A stretch of DNA of 8,817 bases from Candidatus Altarchaeum sp. CG2_30_32_3053 (GCA_001873845.1 MNZY01000170.1:1-8817); one strand, 5' to 3'; positions 1 to 5,233 are shown, numbered from the stretch's first letter. Notes: generated from the letters alone by a model not told the origin. Translations and numbers: made by a program.

Positions 1-3
1 GGT

Positions 4-107
4 TTCAGTATTTTAAAATCTCAAAGATTTTCAGTATTTTAAAATCTCAAAGATTTTTAAACATTGGAAATCTCAAAGATTTTCAGTATATTTTAAAATC
101 TGCTGAT
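4..107. repeat. 26-bp tandem repeat array, four copies
   Basis: Copies start at 4, 30, 56 and 82. The first two are identical (TTCAGTATTTTAAAATCTCA followed by AAGATT). The third has a changed first half but keeps the second half in exact 26-bp register. The fourth has a 2-bp insertion and ends in ATCTGCTGATT. Each unit contains the inverted repeat AAATCT-CAA-AGATTT, so each could fold as a small hairpin. The sequence ATTTTAAAATCTCAAA recurs at 8586-8601. Confidence 0.85.
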
Positions 108-230
108 TTTAAAAACGCACCTACAGATGCTTCTATGGTCTGTAGCCCTGTAAATTCTGCTTTAAACAGAGAGAAAACTCTTATTGTGGATGATATGGAA
201 ATGACTTGTAACAATCCCAATGAGAATTAA
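96..230 (+). pseudogene. C-terminal ORF fragment, possibly the tail of a transposase
   Basis: The frame ending at TAA 228-230 is open back to the window edge, but the part before about 96 is the tandem repeat and may be open by chance. From 96 it reads SADFKNAPTDASMVC and then SPVNSALNREKTLIVDDMEM, ending NNPNEN. I do not recognise the family with certainty. A short polar tail followed by strong hairpins is the layout of the 3' end of an IS200/IS605 tnpB gene, but no zinc-ribbon motif or catalytic residue is visible because the rest lies outside the window or is lost. It could equally be the end of an ordinary gene. Confidence 0.3.
121..145 (+). other. Perfect 7-bp inverted repeat (hairpin)
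   Basis: CTACAGA (121-127) and TCTGTAG (139-145) are exact reverse complements with an 11-nt loop. It lies within the open frame ending at 230 and is the first of three hairpins in this stretch. Confidence 0.5.
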
Positions 231-247
231 TACTCTGGCAGGAGGAT

Positions 248-268
248 ACAGGACCTGCTGGTTCCTGT
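248..268 (+). other. Hairpin, 8 bp with one bulge
   Basis: ACAGGACC (248-255) pairs with GGTTCCTGT (260-268) around a four-base loop, with one bulged T. The local GC content is higher than in the surroundings, as expected for a structured RNA. Confidence 0.5.
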
Positions 269-291
269 TTTAAACATACAGGCAAATTCAT

Positions 292-330
292 CCGACTAGT
301 AAAATTGGTCGGTTTTCTTTGCCTTTTTAT
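292..330 (+). terminator. Hairpin followed by a T-rich run
   Basis: CCGACTAG (292-299) pairs with TTGGTCGG (305-312) around TAAAA. The stem is eight pairs, two of them G-T. It is followed by TTTTCTTTG and CCTTTTTAT. This looks like a transcription terminator or, if the upstream fragment is a transposase, the imperfect palindrome at the right end of an IS605-like element. Confidence 0.45.
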
Positions 331-333
331 ATA

Positions 334-456
334 AAACGAAGAATTCCGTTTTCGCCATTGGTTTATACTCCTGTCTAGATAGAACAACGAATGAATTTGG
401 GTGACTTTTTCGTTAAAGAAATTCTAAAAGAAGGGAAAGTAATTTATGAAAGATGA
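334..456 (+). pseudogene. C-terminal remnant of a MNT-type nucleotidyltransferase, TAG-interrupted
   Basis: The frame reads KRRIPFSPLVYTPV, a TAG stop at 376-378, then IEQRMNLGDFFVKEILKEGK and VIYER before TGA 454-456. The pattern 'YTPEE...G.FF..EIL.EGKV.YE' is, from memory, typical of the C-terminal end of small nucleotidyltransferases of the MNT/HEPN (minimal nucleotidyltransferase) group, which act as antitoxins to HEPN RNases. The N-terminal GSxARG and DxD catalytic part is absent from the window, so the copy is both truncated and interrupted. A GAG-to-TAG change would explain the stop. No HEPN partner is visible downstream. Confidence 0.5.
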
Positions 457-515
457 AAAGTGAGAATCAGCAAAAGCGAAAACGTTTCGGAAAAATTTAA
501 AAATTTACCTATAAA

Positions 516-659
516 GTGAAAGATGTGGAAATTTTAACGGACCCAAAGGAAAGGAAATACCATAACTCAACAACGGCGAAAACCGCGCTTTTTATGGCAT
601 TTATAAGCAAAGCTGGTAAATATCCAAACGAAGAAAGGTTAACATTCTCAAATGTCTGA
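516..659 (+). CDS. Small protein of unknown function (47 aa), STTAK family
   Basis: GTG at 516 opens a 47-codon frame ending in TGA 657-659. It reads VKDVEILTDPKERKYHNSTT and then AKTALFMAFISKAGKY, ending PNEERLTFSNV. I do not recognise the family. The start sits in the context ATAAAGTGAA, identical to that of trmI at 1606. The previous frame, from GTG 460, encodes VRISKSENVSEKFKNLPIK and stops at 517-519. One added A in the AAA run at 513-515 would join it to this frame, so this may be the second half of a roughly 66-codon frameshifted gene. A relative (STTAKDALF) lies at 3017-3133 on the other strand. Both lie directly upstream of a toxin-antitoxin module and point towards it, so a link to such modules is an inference worth testing. 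Confidence 0.4.
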   Translation: MKDVEILTDPKERKYHNSTTAKTALFMAFISKAGKYPNEERLTFSNV

Positions 660-790
660 AAAACTTTTATTTATTTAAATTATTACAATTATAATTATTA
701 TCAAAAATCTTTTCATTGTCATTCAAATCTTTTAAATTAAAATCTAAAATAATTTCACTTTGTTCAAATATTTTTTCGTATAAATCAAAA

Positions 791-853
791 ATGACTGAAA
801 TATTAATTAAGATTCCGAAAGACAAGGAAGCGAAAATTGAAGGGTTGCTATGA
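791..853 (+). other. Separated N-terminal segment of the vapB-like antitoxin
   Basis: ATG 791 encodes MTEILIKIPKDKEAKIEGLL and stops at TGA 851-853. The next codon, in the same frame, is GTG 854, which opens the rest of the antitoxin. The pattern 'MxEIxIKIPxD' followed by 'VDWQRVALEAI' is how archaeal VapB-type antitoxins normally read through without a stop, so these two pieces were most likely one gene. Here it is either broken or expressed by stop-restart coupling at TGAGTG. Confidence 0.6.
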
Positions 854-1066
854 GTGGACTGGCAGAGAGTTGCATTAGAAGCCATCAGGTCCAGAGCATT
901 TGAATTAGAACTAAAGCGGTCTGCAAGGATGAGACATATCTTCGTTGAGGCGATTTCATCAAAGAGTGCGTTGTCCGAAAAAGAAGCAGACAGGGTCGCA
1001 ATAGAACTTGGAAATAAGATTAAAGAAGATAGATTAAAAGAACTTAAAGCAATGGGGCTTGTATAA
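854..1066 (+). CDS. VapB-like antitoxin, main part (70 aa)
   Basis: This frame begins at GTG 854 with VDWQRVALEAIRSRAFELEL and ends ...LKELKAMGLV at TAA 1064-1066. It is alpha-helical and charged, like archaeal VapB antitoxins, which bind and neutralise a PIN-domain toxin and repress their own promoter. It lies three bases before the vapC start, the usual antitoxin-toxin operon spacing. It lacks its own N-terminal strand, the likely DNA-binding part, because that is encoded at 791-850 behind an in-frame TGA. If only this part is made it may still bind the toxin but not DNA. Assignment rests on motif resemblance and position. Confidence 0.65.
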   Translation: MDWQRVALEAIRSRAFELELKRSARMRHIFVEAISSKSALSEKEADRVAIELGNKIKEDRLKELKAMGLV

Positions 1067-1069
1067 ACA

Positions 1070-1489
1070 ATGATGGTTGTAATGGACGCCAGTGTGCTCA
1101 TTTCCATATTGATTTCTGCCAGTGGAAGCAAACGGAAATTATTATTCTCGTCTAAATGGGATGTAATATTTCCTGGCCGGCTGTTACTGGAGGTTGGAAA
1201 GCATTGGAAAGAAATCCGCGATAAATCCGAACTTTCAGATGAAGATCTTGAGTCATCCTTTTCACTCATAAGAAAACAGGTAAATGTTATTCCCCTGGAC
1301 GAATATCGTAGTAATCTGCCCGGGGCAAAGGATGTTTGCCCACACATGAAAGATGTGGAATATTTCGCATTGGCATTGAAATTAAATTGTCCTATCTGGT
1401 CCGAAGACAAACTAATCAGAGAACAACATAATGCAAAGGTATTGAATACCAGGGAGTTACTGGAACTACCTGGATTAATCGACGCATAA
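1070..1489 (+). CDS. vapC: PIN-domain ribonuclease toxin, VapC-like
   Basis: This 139-residue protein has the PIN fold signature. D6 sits in the opening strand VVMDASVLI, E41 in LLLEVGKHW, D95 in KDVEYFALAL and D113 in IWSEDKLI. These form the four-acid metal site of VapC-type endoribonucleases, which cut tRNA or rRNA when freed from antitoxin. The late motif 'KDVEYFALALKLNCPIWSEDK' belongs to a PIN subgroup common in archaea. The frame is intact, so the toxin could be active even though the antitoxin is split. Start candidates are ATG 1070, ATG 1073 and ATG 1082. Translation is probably coupled to the antitoxin, which ends three bases upstream. Confidence 0.85.
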   Translation: MMVVMDASVLISILISASGSKRKLLFSSKWDVIFPGRLLLEVGKHWKEIRDKSELSDEDLESSFSLIRKQVNVIPLDEYRSNLPGAKDVCPHMKDVEYFALALKLNCPIWSEDKLIREQHNAKVLNTRELLELPGLIDA

Positions 1490-1540
1490 ACATTATGCTC
1501 CAGTGAAACAGGTAAATCAGAACCAAAATTTTTAAATATT

Positions 1541-1567
1541 CAAGGGAGCGAAGCGAACTTGTTTTTT
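1541..1567 (+). terminator. Weak hairpin plus T6 after vapC
   Basis: CAAG (1541-1544) and CTTG (1558-1561) flank the segment GGAGCGAAGCGAA and are followed by six T. The stem is only four pairs, so this is a weak terminator at best. The stretch GAGCGAAGCGAACTT (1546-1560) is repeated in reverse at 5779-5793. Confidence 0.3.
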
Positions 1568-1605
1568 GAGTGGCTGAATAGTTACAATTTACCAATAATT
1601 ATAAA

Positions 1606-2352
1606 GTGAAATATACAAAAATTTTGATAGATCAGAAGGGAAGGAAATACATCTTTAAGAATGATGACCTGCATACAAAAGACGGAATGATTAAAGCAGA
1701 TGAAATTAATAAATGTGAAGTTGGAGAGACAGTTAAAACACACATTGGAACAGAATATACGGTTATTTATCCGAATATTACAGACATGCTACAAAAGGCA
1801 AAAAGAGGACCTCAGGCAATCACACTGAAAGATGCTGCATTAATTGCAGGATACGCAAATTTACATTCAGGAAGCAGGGTTGTGAATTCAGGAACCGGAT
1901 CGGGAATTCTGGATATTTTTCTGGCAGGCATTGTTTATCCTGAAAAGGTGCTCACTTATGAAATCAGGGACGACTTTGCAAAAATTGCAGGTAAAAATTT
2001 TGAGAGATTTGGAATTGGCAATGTTGAAATAAAGATAAAAAATATATATGAAGGCATTGATGAGGAAAATTTGGATGCTGTAATTCTGGACCTGCCGGAG
2101 CCGTGGTTAGTTATAAATTTTGCAGCAGAGAAATTAAAGATCGGAGGGATTTTAATTTCATTCAGCCCGAGCATTGAGCAGTCAAAAAAATTTCATGGTG
2201 CGTTAAATATGAACTTCCTTCAGGAGACCTTTGAATGTGTATTAAGGAACTGGGATATGAAAGTAGTAAGGCCGTGTTCAAGGATGATAGCACATACGGG
2301 ATTTATAACTGTGGCGAGGTTAATCTCAAGAAATAAAAAATTAAAATTTTAA
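1606..2352 (+). CDS. trmI: tRNA (adenine-N1)-methyltransferase, archaeal TrmI type
   Basis: The protein (248 aa, the usual length) methylates N1 of adenine 57/58 in the tRNA T-loop, using S-adenosylmethionine. A small N-terminal beta domain (about 1-60) precedes a Rossmann methyltransferase domain. Family marks are KRGPQAITLKD (66-76), the glycine-rich loop VVNSGTGSG (92-100), TYEIR (117-121), the catalytic-region motif LDLPEPW (161-167), and a C-terminal HTGF (230-233). The motif I residue that is usually Glu or Asp is Asn94 here. The start is GTG, chosen because the N-terminal sequence KILIDQKGRKYIFKNDDLHT matches the family and no ATG is nearby. The gene is monocistronic, with a terminator at 2413-2437. 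The family assignment is firm; the exact position modified follows from archaeal relatives. Confidence 0.9.
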   Translation: MKYTKILIDQKGRKYIFKNDDLHTKDGMIKADEINKCEVGETVKTHIGTEYTVIYPNITDMLQKAKRGPQAITLKDAALIAGYANLHSGSRVVNSGTGSGILDIFLAGIVYPEKVLTYEIRDDFAKIAGKNFERFGIGNVEIKIKNIYEGIDEENLDAVILDLPEPWLVINFAAEKLKIGGILISFSPSIEQSKKFHGALNMNFLQETFECVLRNWDMKVVRPCSRMIAHTGFITVARLISRNKKLKF

Positions 2353-2412
2353 TTAAATTAATGTCTGACTTTTATTTGGCACTCAACCATTAAGGATTAT
2401 TCTGTTTGGACG

Positions 2413-2437
2413 ACAAATCACTGATGATTTGTTTTTT
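2413..2437 (+). terminator. Intrinsic-type terminator for trmI
   Basis: ACAAATCA (2413-2420) and TGATTTGT (2425-2432) form a perfect 8-bp stem with loop CTGA, followed by a T run interrupted by one CA. It lies 60 bases after the trmI stop and faces the end of the relE remnant on the opposite strand. Confidence 0.65.
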
Positions 2438-2647
2438 CATTTTTTTCGGTATCCGAATTTTTTATCATATTTTTTGTGATCAATCACATCAAGAACAAAC
2501 GCAATTATTTCTATTTCACTTTCTCCGTCCGTAATTTATATCGTACTGCTTTTTATATTGTTCGTTCGGTCTTTGATGATAAATTTGCGTTTAAATAATT
2601 ATAAACTTCCCCAGATTCTGTGAAAAAATTACCCCCACAATTTTCAT
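2437..2647 (-). pseudogene. relE: RelE-family toxin, decayed by internal deletion
   Basis: Read on the minus strand from ATG 2647-2645 the pieces are MKIVGVIFSQ, then in another frame SGEVYNYLNANLSSKTERTI, a TAA, KAVRYK, a one-base shift, and TDGESEIEIIAFVLDVIDHK followed by KYDKKFGYRKK and TGA 2439-2437. These match the start (EVYxYLN...SSKxERxI) and end (TDGESEIEIIAFVLDxIDHK) of archaeal RelE/ParE-like ribosome-dependent mRNA interferases, as I remember them. The roughly 45-50 residue middle part is missing. So it has an internal deletion, an in-frame stop and at least two frame changes, and is certainly inactive. It lies two bases after the antitoxin stop (TGAGGATG), the normal module order. 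Confidence 0.7.
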
Positions 2648-2649
2648 CC

Positions 2650-2979
2650 TCACAATTCTAATCCGTTATCAATTGCTTTTCTTAAATTTAGGTTCCGGTT
2701 ATGGATCCATGTTATCTCTTTCGTACCTGCAATAATTTTGTTGTTGTCCTCCAAATATTCAAAAATAATTTTTAATGTGTTGTGATTTATCTTTTTTGGC
2801 AATATTTTTTTAAGTTCTGCAAGAGTTATAACAATTTTATCTATATTCTTTAAGGTATCCTCTACCAGAAGCACCGTGTTTAATGTTGGTCCGTATGCAA
2901 AATTTTGTTTTTTTGATTGGATGTTCCATAGTAATAATAAATTGATGTTGATTAATCCCGGGATTGTTATACTGCGCAA
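2650..2979 (-). CDS. Antitoxin of a RelE-type module, start region probably frameshifted
   Basis: The recognisable part begins at QNFAYGPTLNTVLLVEDTLK (residues 25-44 of this frame). It continues with DKIVITLAELKKILPKK and KIIFEYLEDNNKI, and ends ITWIHNRNLNLRKAIDNGLEL. This resembles the small winged-helix-like antitoxins that precede RelE toxins in archaea. The open frame formally reaches a TTG at 2979, but that lies only a few bases from a TATA-like box at 2981-2990, so transcription should start downstream near 2960. ATG 2929-2927 is in another frame and reads MEHPIKK. Removing one base of the T7 run at 2908-2914 (A7 on the coding strand) would join it to QNFAYG. The true start is therefore uncertain, and the gene may be expressed only after a slip or from an internal GTG at 2874. 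Its toxin is decayed. Confidence 0.6.
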   Translation of the reverse strand: MRSITIPGLININLLLLWNIQSKKQNFAYGPTLNTVLLVEDTLKNIDKIVITLAELKKILPKKINHNTLKIIFEYLEDNNKIIAGTKEITWIHNRNLNLRKAIDNGLEL

Positions 2980-2980
2980 C

Positions 2981-2990
2981 TTTATAAATT
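2981..2990 (-). promoter_or_regulatory. TATA-like box for the antitoxin-relE module
   Basis: TTTATAAATT on the plus strand reads AATTTATAAA on the minus strand. Archaeal transcription starts about 25 bases downstream, near 2960, giving a leader of about 30 bases to ATG 2929. Confidence 0.45.
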
Positions 2991-3016
2991 GCGTTTTTCA
3001 AATTTTTAAAATACGC

Positions 3017-3133
3017 TCATTTTGTTTCCCTGCATTTATATATTTTAAATCTCTGTGATTTTGAGAATGTGCTATAAAAAAGTGCATCTTTTGCCGTTGT
3101 TGAGTATAAATTTAATCTTATTTCTGTAAATTA
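3017..3133 (-). pseudogene. Second STTAK-family fragment
   Basis: The minus-strand frame reads EIRLNLYSTTAKDALFYSTF and ends SKSQRFKIYKCRETK at TGA 3019-3017. It shares STTAK-ALF with the protein at 516-659, and the DNA is similar too: CTCAACAACGGC occurs at 566-577 and as its reverse complement at 3093-3104. There is no good start codon upstream, as a TAA in frame limits it, so it is probably a remnant. It lies just upstream of the antitoxin-relE module and points towards it. Function unknown. Confidence 0.4.
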
Positions 3134-3146
3134 TAAATTTATAAAC
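3131..3146 (+). promoter_or_regulatory. TATA-like element for the small membrane gene
   Basis: TTATAAATTTATAAAC lies about 35 bases before ATG 3177, which predicts a leader of roughly ten bases. The same AT-rich stretch could also serve minus-strand transcription of the STTAK fragment. Confidence 0.4.
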
Positions 3147-3176
3147 AAATAAAAATAAATATTAAAAAATTTCAAA

Positions 3177-3332
3177 ATGATAGAACCCGTTATCGGAATT
3201 GGAATTGTTGTGTTGTTAATATTGTTAATATTGTGGAAACTTGTCATTAAACCAATAATTAAATTGACTATAATGGCGATTGTTGTGATTATTGCTTTGA
3301 TTTTATTCGCAAAATTTTTTAATTTATTTTAA
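3177..3332 (+). CDS. Small membrane protein, 51 aa, two transmembrane helices
   Basis: ATG 3177 opens a 51-codon frame ending in TAA 3330-3332. Residues about 5-20 (VIGIGIVVLLILLILW) form one hydrophobic segment. A short basic turn K21-L-V-I-K25-P-I-I-K29 follows, then a second segment 30-45 (LTIMAIVVIIALILFA), ending KFFNLF. The lysine-rich turn suggests that the loop faces the cytoplasm and both ends face out, by the positive-inside rule. Nothing identifies a function. A promoter-like element lies upstream and the codons use the same AT-rich third positions as neighbouring genes. It could be a free-standing peptide such as a type I-like toxin or a membrane stress peptide, but that is speculation. 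I am fairly sure it is a real gene because a random frame this short rarely makes such a clean helical hairpin. Confidence 0.6.
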   Translation: MIEPVIGIGIVVLLILLILWKLVIKPIIKLTIMAIVVIIALILFAKFFNLF

Positions 3333-3425
3333 ACCCTGAATTTCCAATCAGAGTAGTTATGCCTTAAATTTAAAATTTAATTGTTCTCCAAAAAACAAAT
3401 AAGAGAACGTTGATTTTTAAATTCT

Positions 3426-3551
3426 ATGGCTATGGTGAAAAATAAGTTTGAGGACTATTTCCTGTAGGATGATGATAAAGAGGCAATAGATGCTGCATTG
3501 CTGGAGGAAAAGAAGGGAAAATTAGCAGGTAAGTCAGATGTGTCTGGTTAA
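3426..3551 (+). pseudogene. Small gene interrupted by TAG, 41 codons
   Basis: ATG 3426 reads MAMVKNKFEDYFL, then TAG 3465-3467, then in the same frame DDDKEAIDAALLEEKKGKLA and GKSDVSG to TAA 3549-3551. The acidic, lysine-rich helical part resembles small antitoxin or regulatory peptides, but I cannot name a family. The intact frame on both sides of a single stop suggests a recently broken gene. A pyrrolysine reading is not supported by anything else in the window. Confidence 0.35.
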
Positions 3552-3643
3552 AAATATCACTCTCAATAGTGCCTTTCAAACAGGTAGAATAAGCCCCACA
3601 AAAATCTGATTTTAAAATTTTGTTCAAAAAGGAAGCTGTTTCT

Positions 3644-4762
3644 TTACATTTCCTTTATCTTCTTAATGACCTCATTTCCCACATCAGCGGTTTTTGCACT
3701 CCCTCCCAAATCAGGTGTTCTCACTTTGCCTTCTTTCAGGACATATTCAACTGCTTTTATCATTAAATTTGCCGCATCACTTTTCTTTAATTCGTCAAGC
3801 ATCATCGCACCTGCCAAAATCTGACCAACAGGATTTGCAATTCCTTTTCCCGCAATATCAGGAGCACTTCCGTGAATTGGTTCAAACATGGATACGCCCT
3901 TCGGATTAATATTTCCACTTGCAGCAGTTCCCAGACTGCCGCAAATTCCCGCACCTAAATCGGTGAGTATGTCGCCGAACATATTAGGAATGGCAAGAAC
4001 TTTAAACCTTTCCGGCTTTAAAACAAAAAACATCGCCGCAGCATCAACATAAAGATATTCGCTCTTAATTTTGTCATTTATATAGTCCTTTGAAATTTCA
4101 TCAAAAATTTTTCTCCAGACAGCATAAAAATTTAACACATTTGCCTTATCAACGCCTGTTACCAGATCAAAATTTTTTCTCTTCGCCAGCTCAAACGCAT
4201 ACCTTATGATTCTTTCGCAGCCCTTCCTGCTTAAAATTCCTATCTGGTAAGCAATCTCATCTTTGTCGCTTTCAATATCCAGATTAAATTTAACATTGTA
4301 TATGGTTCTTAAAATTTCAAATTCATCTTTATGTTTTTTCTTTGCCTCATTACTTCCGATTCCGATATAAAAGTCCTCGGTATTTTCCCTGACGGCATAA
4401 AAGTCAATGTTTTTTTTATTCTTTAAAATTTCCTGCACGCCTTCAAAAAATTTTATCGGTCTTAAATTTATATATTCATCAAAGTAAAATCTCATAGCGA
4501 GCAAAATACCTTTTTCAAGAATTCCCGGCTTTACTCTCGTGTCTCCGATAGCACTGAAATAAATTGCATTATTTTTGCTTAATTCCTTTAAGTCGTCCTC
4601 TGTCAAAGTTTTCCCTTCTTTCAGATATCTTTCTGCTCCGAAATTATATTCATTCCATGAAATTTCAAAATTTAATTTCTCACTAACTGCATCAATAACC
4701 TTCTTTCCTTCTGCCATTACCTCCTTTCCGATCCCGTCTCCTGGAATTAAAGCAACTTTCAT
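3644..4762 (-). CDS. Isocitrate/isopropylmalate dehydrogenase family protein (beta-decarboxylating)
   Basis: This 372-residue NAD(P)-linked dehydrogenase oxidises a 2-hydroxy acid and decarboxylates it, with Mg or Mn. Visible residues are the opening PGDGIG (7-12), substrate arginines R91, R101 (INLRP) and R125 in RENTEDFYIG, Y132, K206 in TGVDKANVL, metal-binding D240, D264 and D268, and the nucleotide loop HGSAPDIAGKGIANP (297-311). The helix LAMRFYFDEYINLRP is closer to D-malate/tartrate dehydrogenase and to the divergent LeuB group than to classic LeuB (LxLRxxLxxYANLRP), so substrate cannot be settled. 3-Isopropylmalate (leucine), homoisocitrate-type acids or malate are all possible. The gene lies 28 bases after rpl35ae, and a TATA-like box at 4789-4799 may also drive it alone with almost no leader. 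Confidence 0.9.
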   Translation of the reverse strand: MKVALIPGDGIGKEVMAEGKKVIDAVSEKLNFEISWNEYNFGAERYLKEGKTLTEDDLKELSKNNAIYFSAIGDTRVKPGILEKGILLAMRFYFDEYINLRPIKFFEGVQEILKNKKNIDFYAVRENTEDFYIGIGSNEAKKKHKDEFEILRTIYNVKFNLDIESDKDEIAYQIGILSRKGCERIIRYAFELAKRKNFDLVTGVDKANVLNFYAVWRKIFDEISKDYINDKIKSEYLYVDAAAMFFVLKPERFKVLAIPNMFGDILTDLGAGICGSLGTAASGNINPKGVSMFEPIHGSAPDIAGKGIANPVGQILAGAMMLDELKKSDAANLMIKAVEYVLKEGKVRTPDLGGSAKTADVGNEVIKKIKEM

Positions 4763-4788
4763 TGTTTATTTCAATACAACATTGTGCG

Positions 4789-4799
4789 ATTTAAATATT
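4789..4799 (-). promoter_or_regulatory. TATA-like box before the dehydrogenase gene
   Basis: ATTTAAATATT lies 32 bases (centre) before ATG 4762 and overlaps the last codons of rpl35ae. It would give a leader of about five bases, so the dehydrogenase may not depend on the ribosomal-protein promoter. Confidence 0.4.
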
Positions 4800-5114
4800 A
4801 TCCTGCTTTGAGGGTTCTGGCTGTGGATTTACAGATGTTACAGCTACAGATACATCCGCAGCAATCTCAACCACACTTCCAATTGCCTGTCCTGGCATAC
4901 CTCTATTAAATCTCGCCACAACTCCCCTCTTTCCGTGTATTCTTGTAACTGTTCCGATAATATCGTGGGTTTTTGCTTTGTAGGTTACTTTTTTACCCAT
5001 TAACTTTACTAAATTTTCCTTCTTTGATGAAATTTCATCTGAAATCTCCAATACCATCTGATTTGTATGATGTGTTCTTCTTCCCCCCCGGAAATTTACA
5101 ATCCTGCCTATCAT
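4791..5114 (-). CDS. rpl35ae: Large-subunit ribosomal protein eL33 (L35Ae)
   Basis: This 107-residue basic protein is found only in archaea and eukaryotes and binds 23S rRNA in the large subunit. Family marks are the N-terminal strand IGRIVNFRGGRRTHHTNQMV (2-21), the central LMGKKVTYKAK (38-48), and the C-terminal core IIGTVTRIHGKRGVVARFNR with GMPGQAIGSVVEI (72-84). Residues from about 88 form an extra tail rich in Ser, Pro and Gln that the family core does not need. The start ATG 5114-5112 is 22 bases from the centre of a TATA-like box, so translation is probably leaderless. It is followed 28 bases later by the dehydrogenase gene in the same direction. Confidence 0.93.
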   Translation of the reverse strand: MIGRIVNFRGGRRTHHTNQMVLEISDEISSKKENLVKLMGKKVTYKAKTHDIIGTVTRIHGKRGVVARFNRGMPGQAIGSVVEIAADVSVAVTSVNPQPEPSKQDNI

Positions 5115-5127
5115 TTTGTCTGACTTA

Positions 5128-5233
5128 TTAAATTTATAAAACTTATGTTAAATTTATAAAACTTGTATTAAATATAAAACTTGTATTAAATATAAAACTT
5201 GTATTAAATATAAAACTTGTATTAAATTTATAT
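5128..5233. repeat. Tandem TATA-like repeats upstream of rpl35ae (18/20 bp)
   Basis: Units start at 5128, 5148, 5168, 5186 and 5204, with a partial unit at 5222. The first two are 20 bp (TTAAATTTATAAAACTTRTR) and the next three are identical 18-bp units (TTAAATATAAAACTTGTA). The unit nearest the gene is placed correctly to be its TATA box (5130-5142), and each further unit carries a similar AT core. Confidence 0.9.

Noticed and set aside
181..387. A 68-codon minus-strand frame
   Set aside because: It runs across hairpins and the MNT remnant of the other strand and has no family marks.
791..1066. TGA read as an amino acid (selenocysteine or tryptophan)
   Set aside because: Other genes in the window use TGA as a normal stop, for example at 2650-2652, and no SECIS-like structure is evident near the codon.
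667..1410. A 247-codon minus-strand frame, with a protein-like tail at 667-790
   Set aside because: It is the mirror of vapB and vapC, which have clear motifs on the plus strand. The tail has no start codon of its own.
3575..3605. TTTCAAACAGGTAGAATAAG, resembling part of an archaeal CRISPR repeat
   Set aside because: It occurs once, with no second copy at spacer distance, so there is no array.
5128..5233. Repeat array as a CRISPR
   Set aside because: The units are 18-20 bp and directly joined with no unique spacers.
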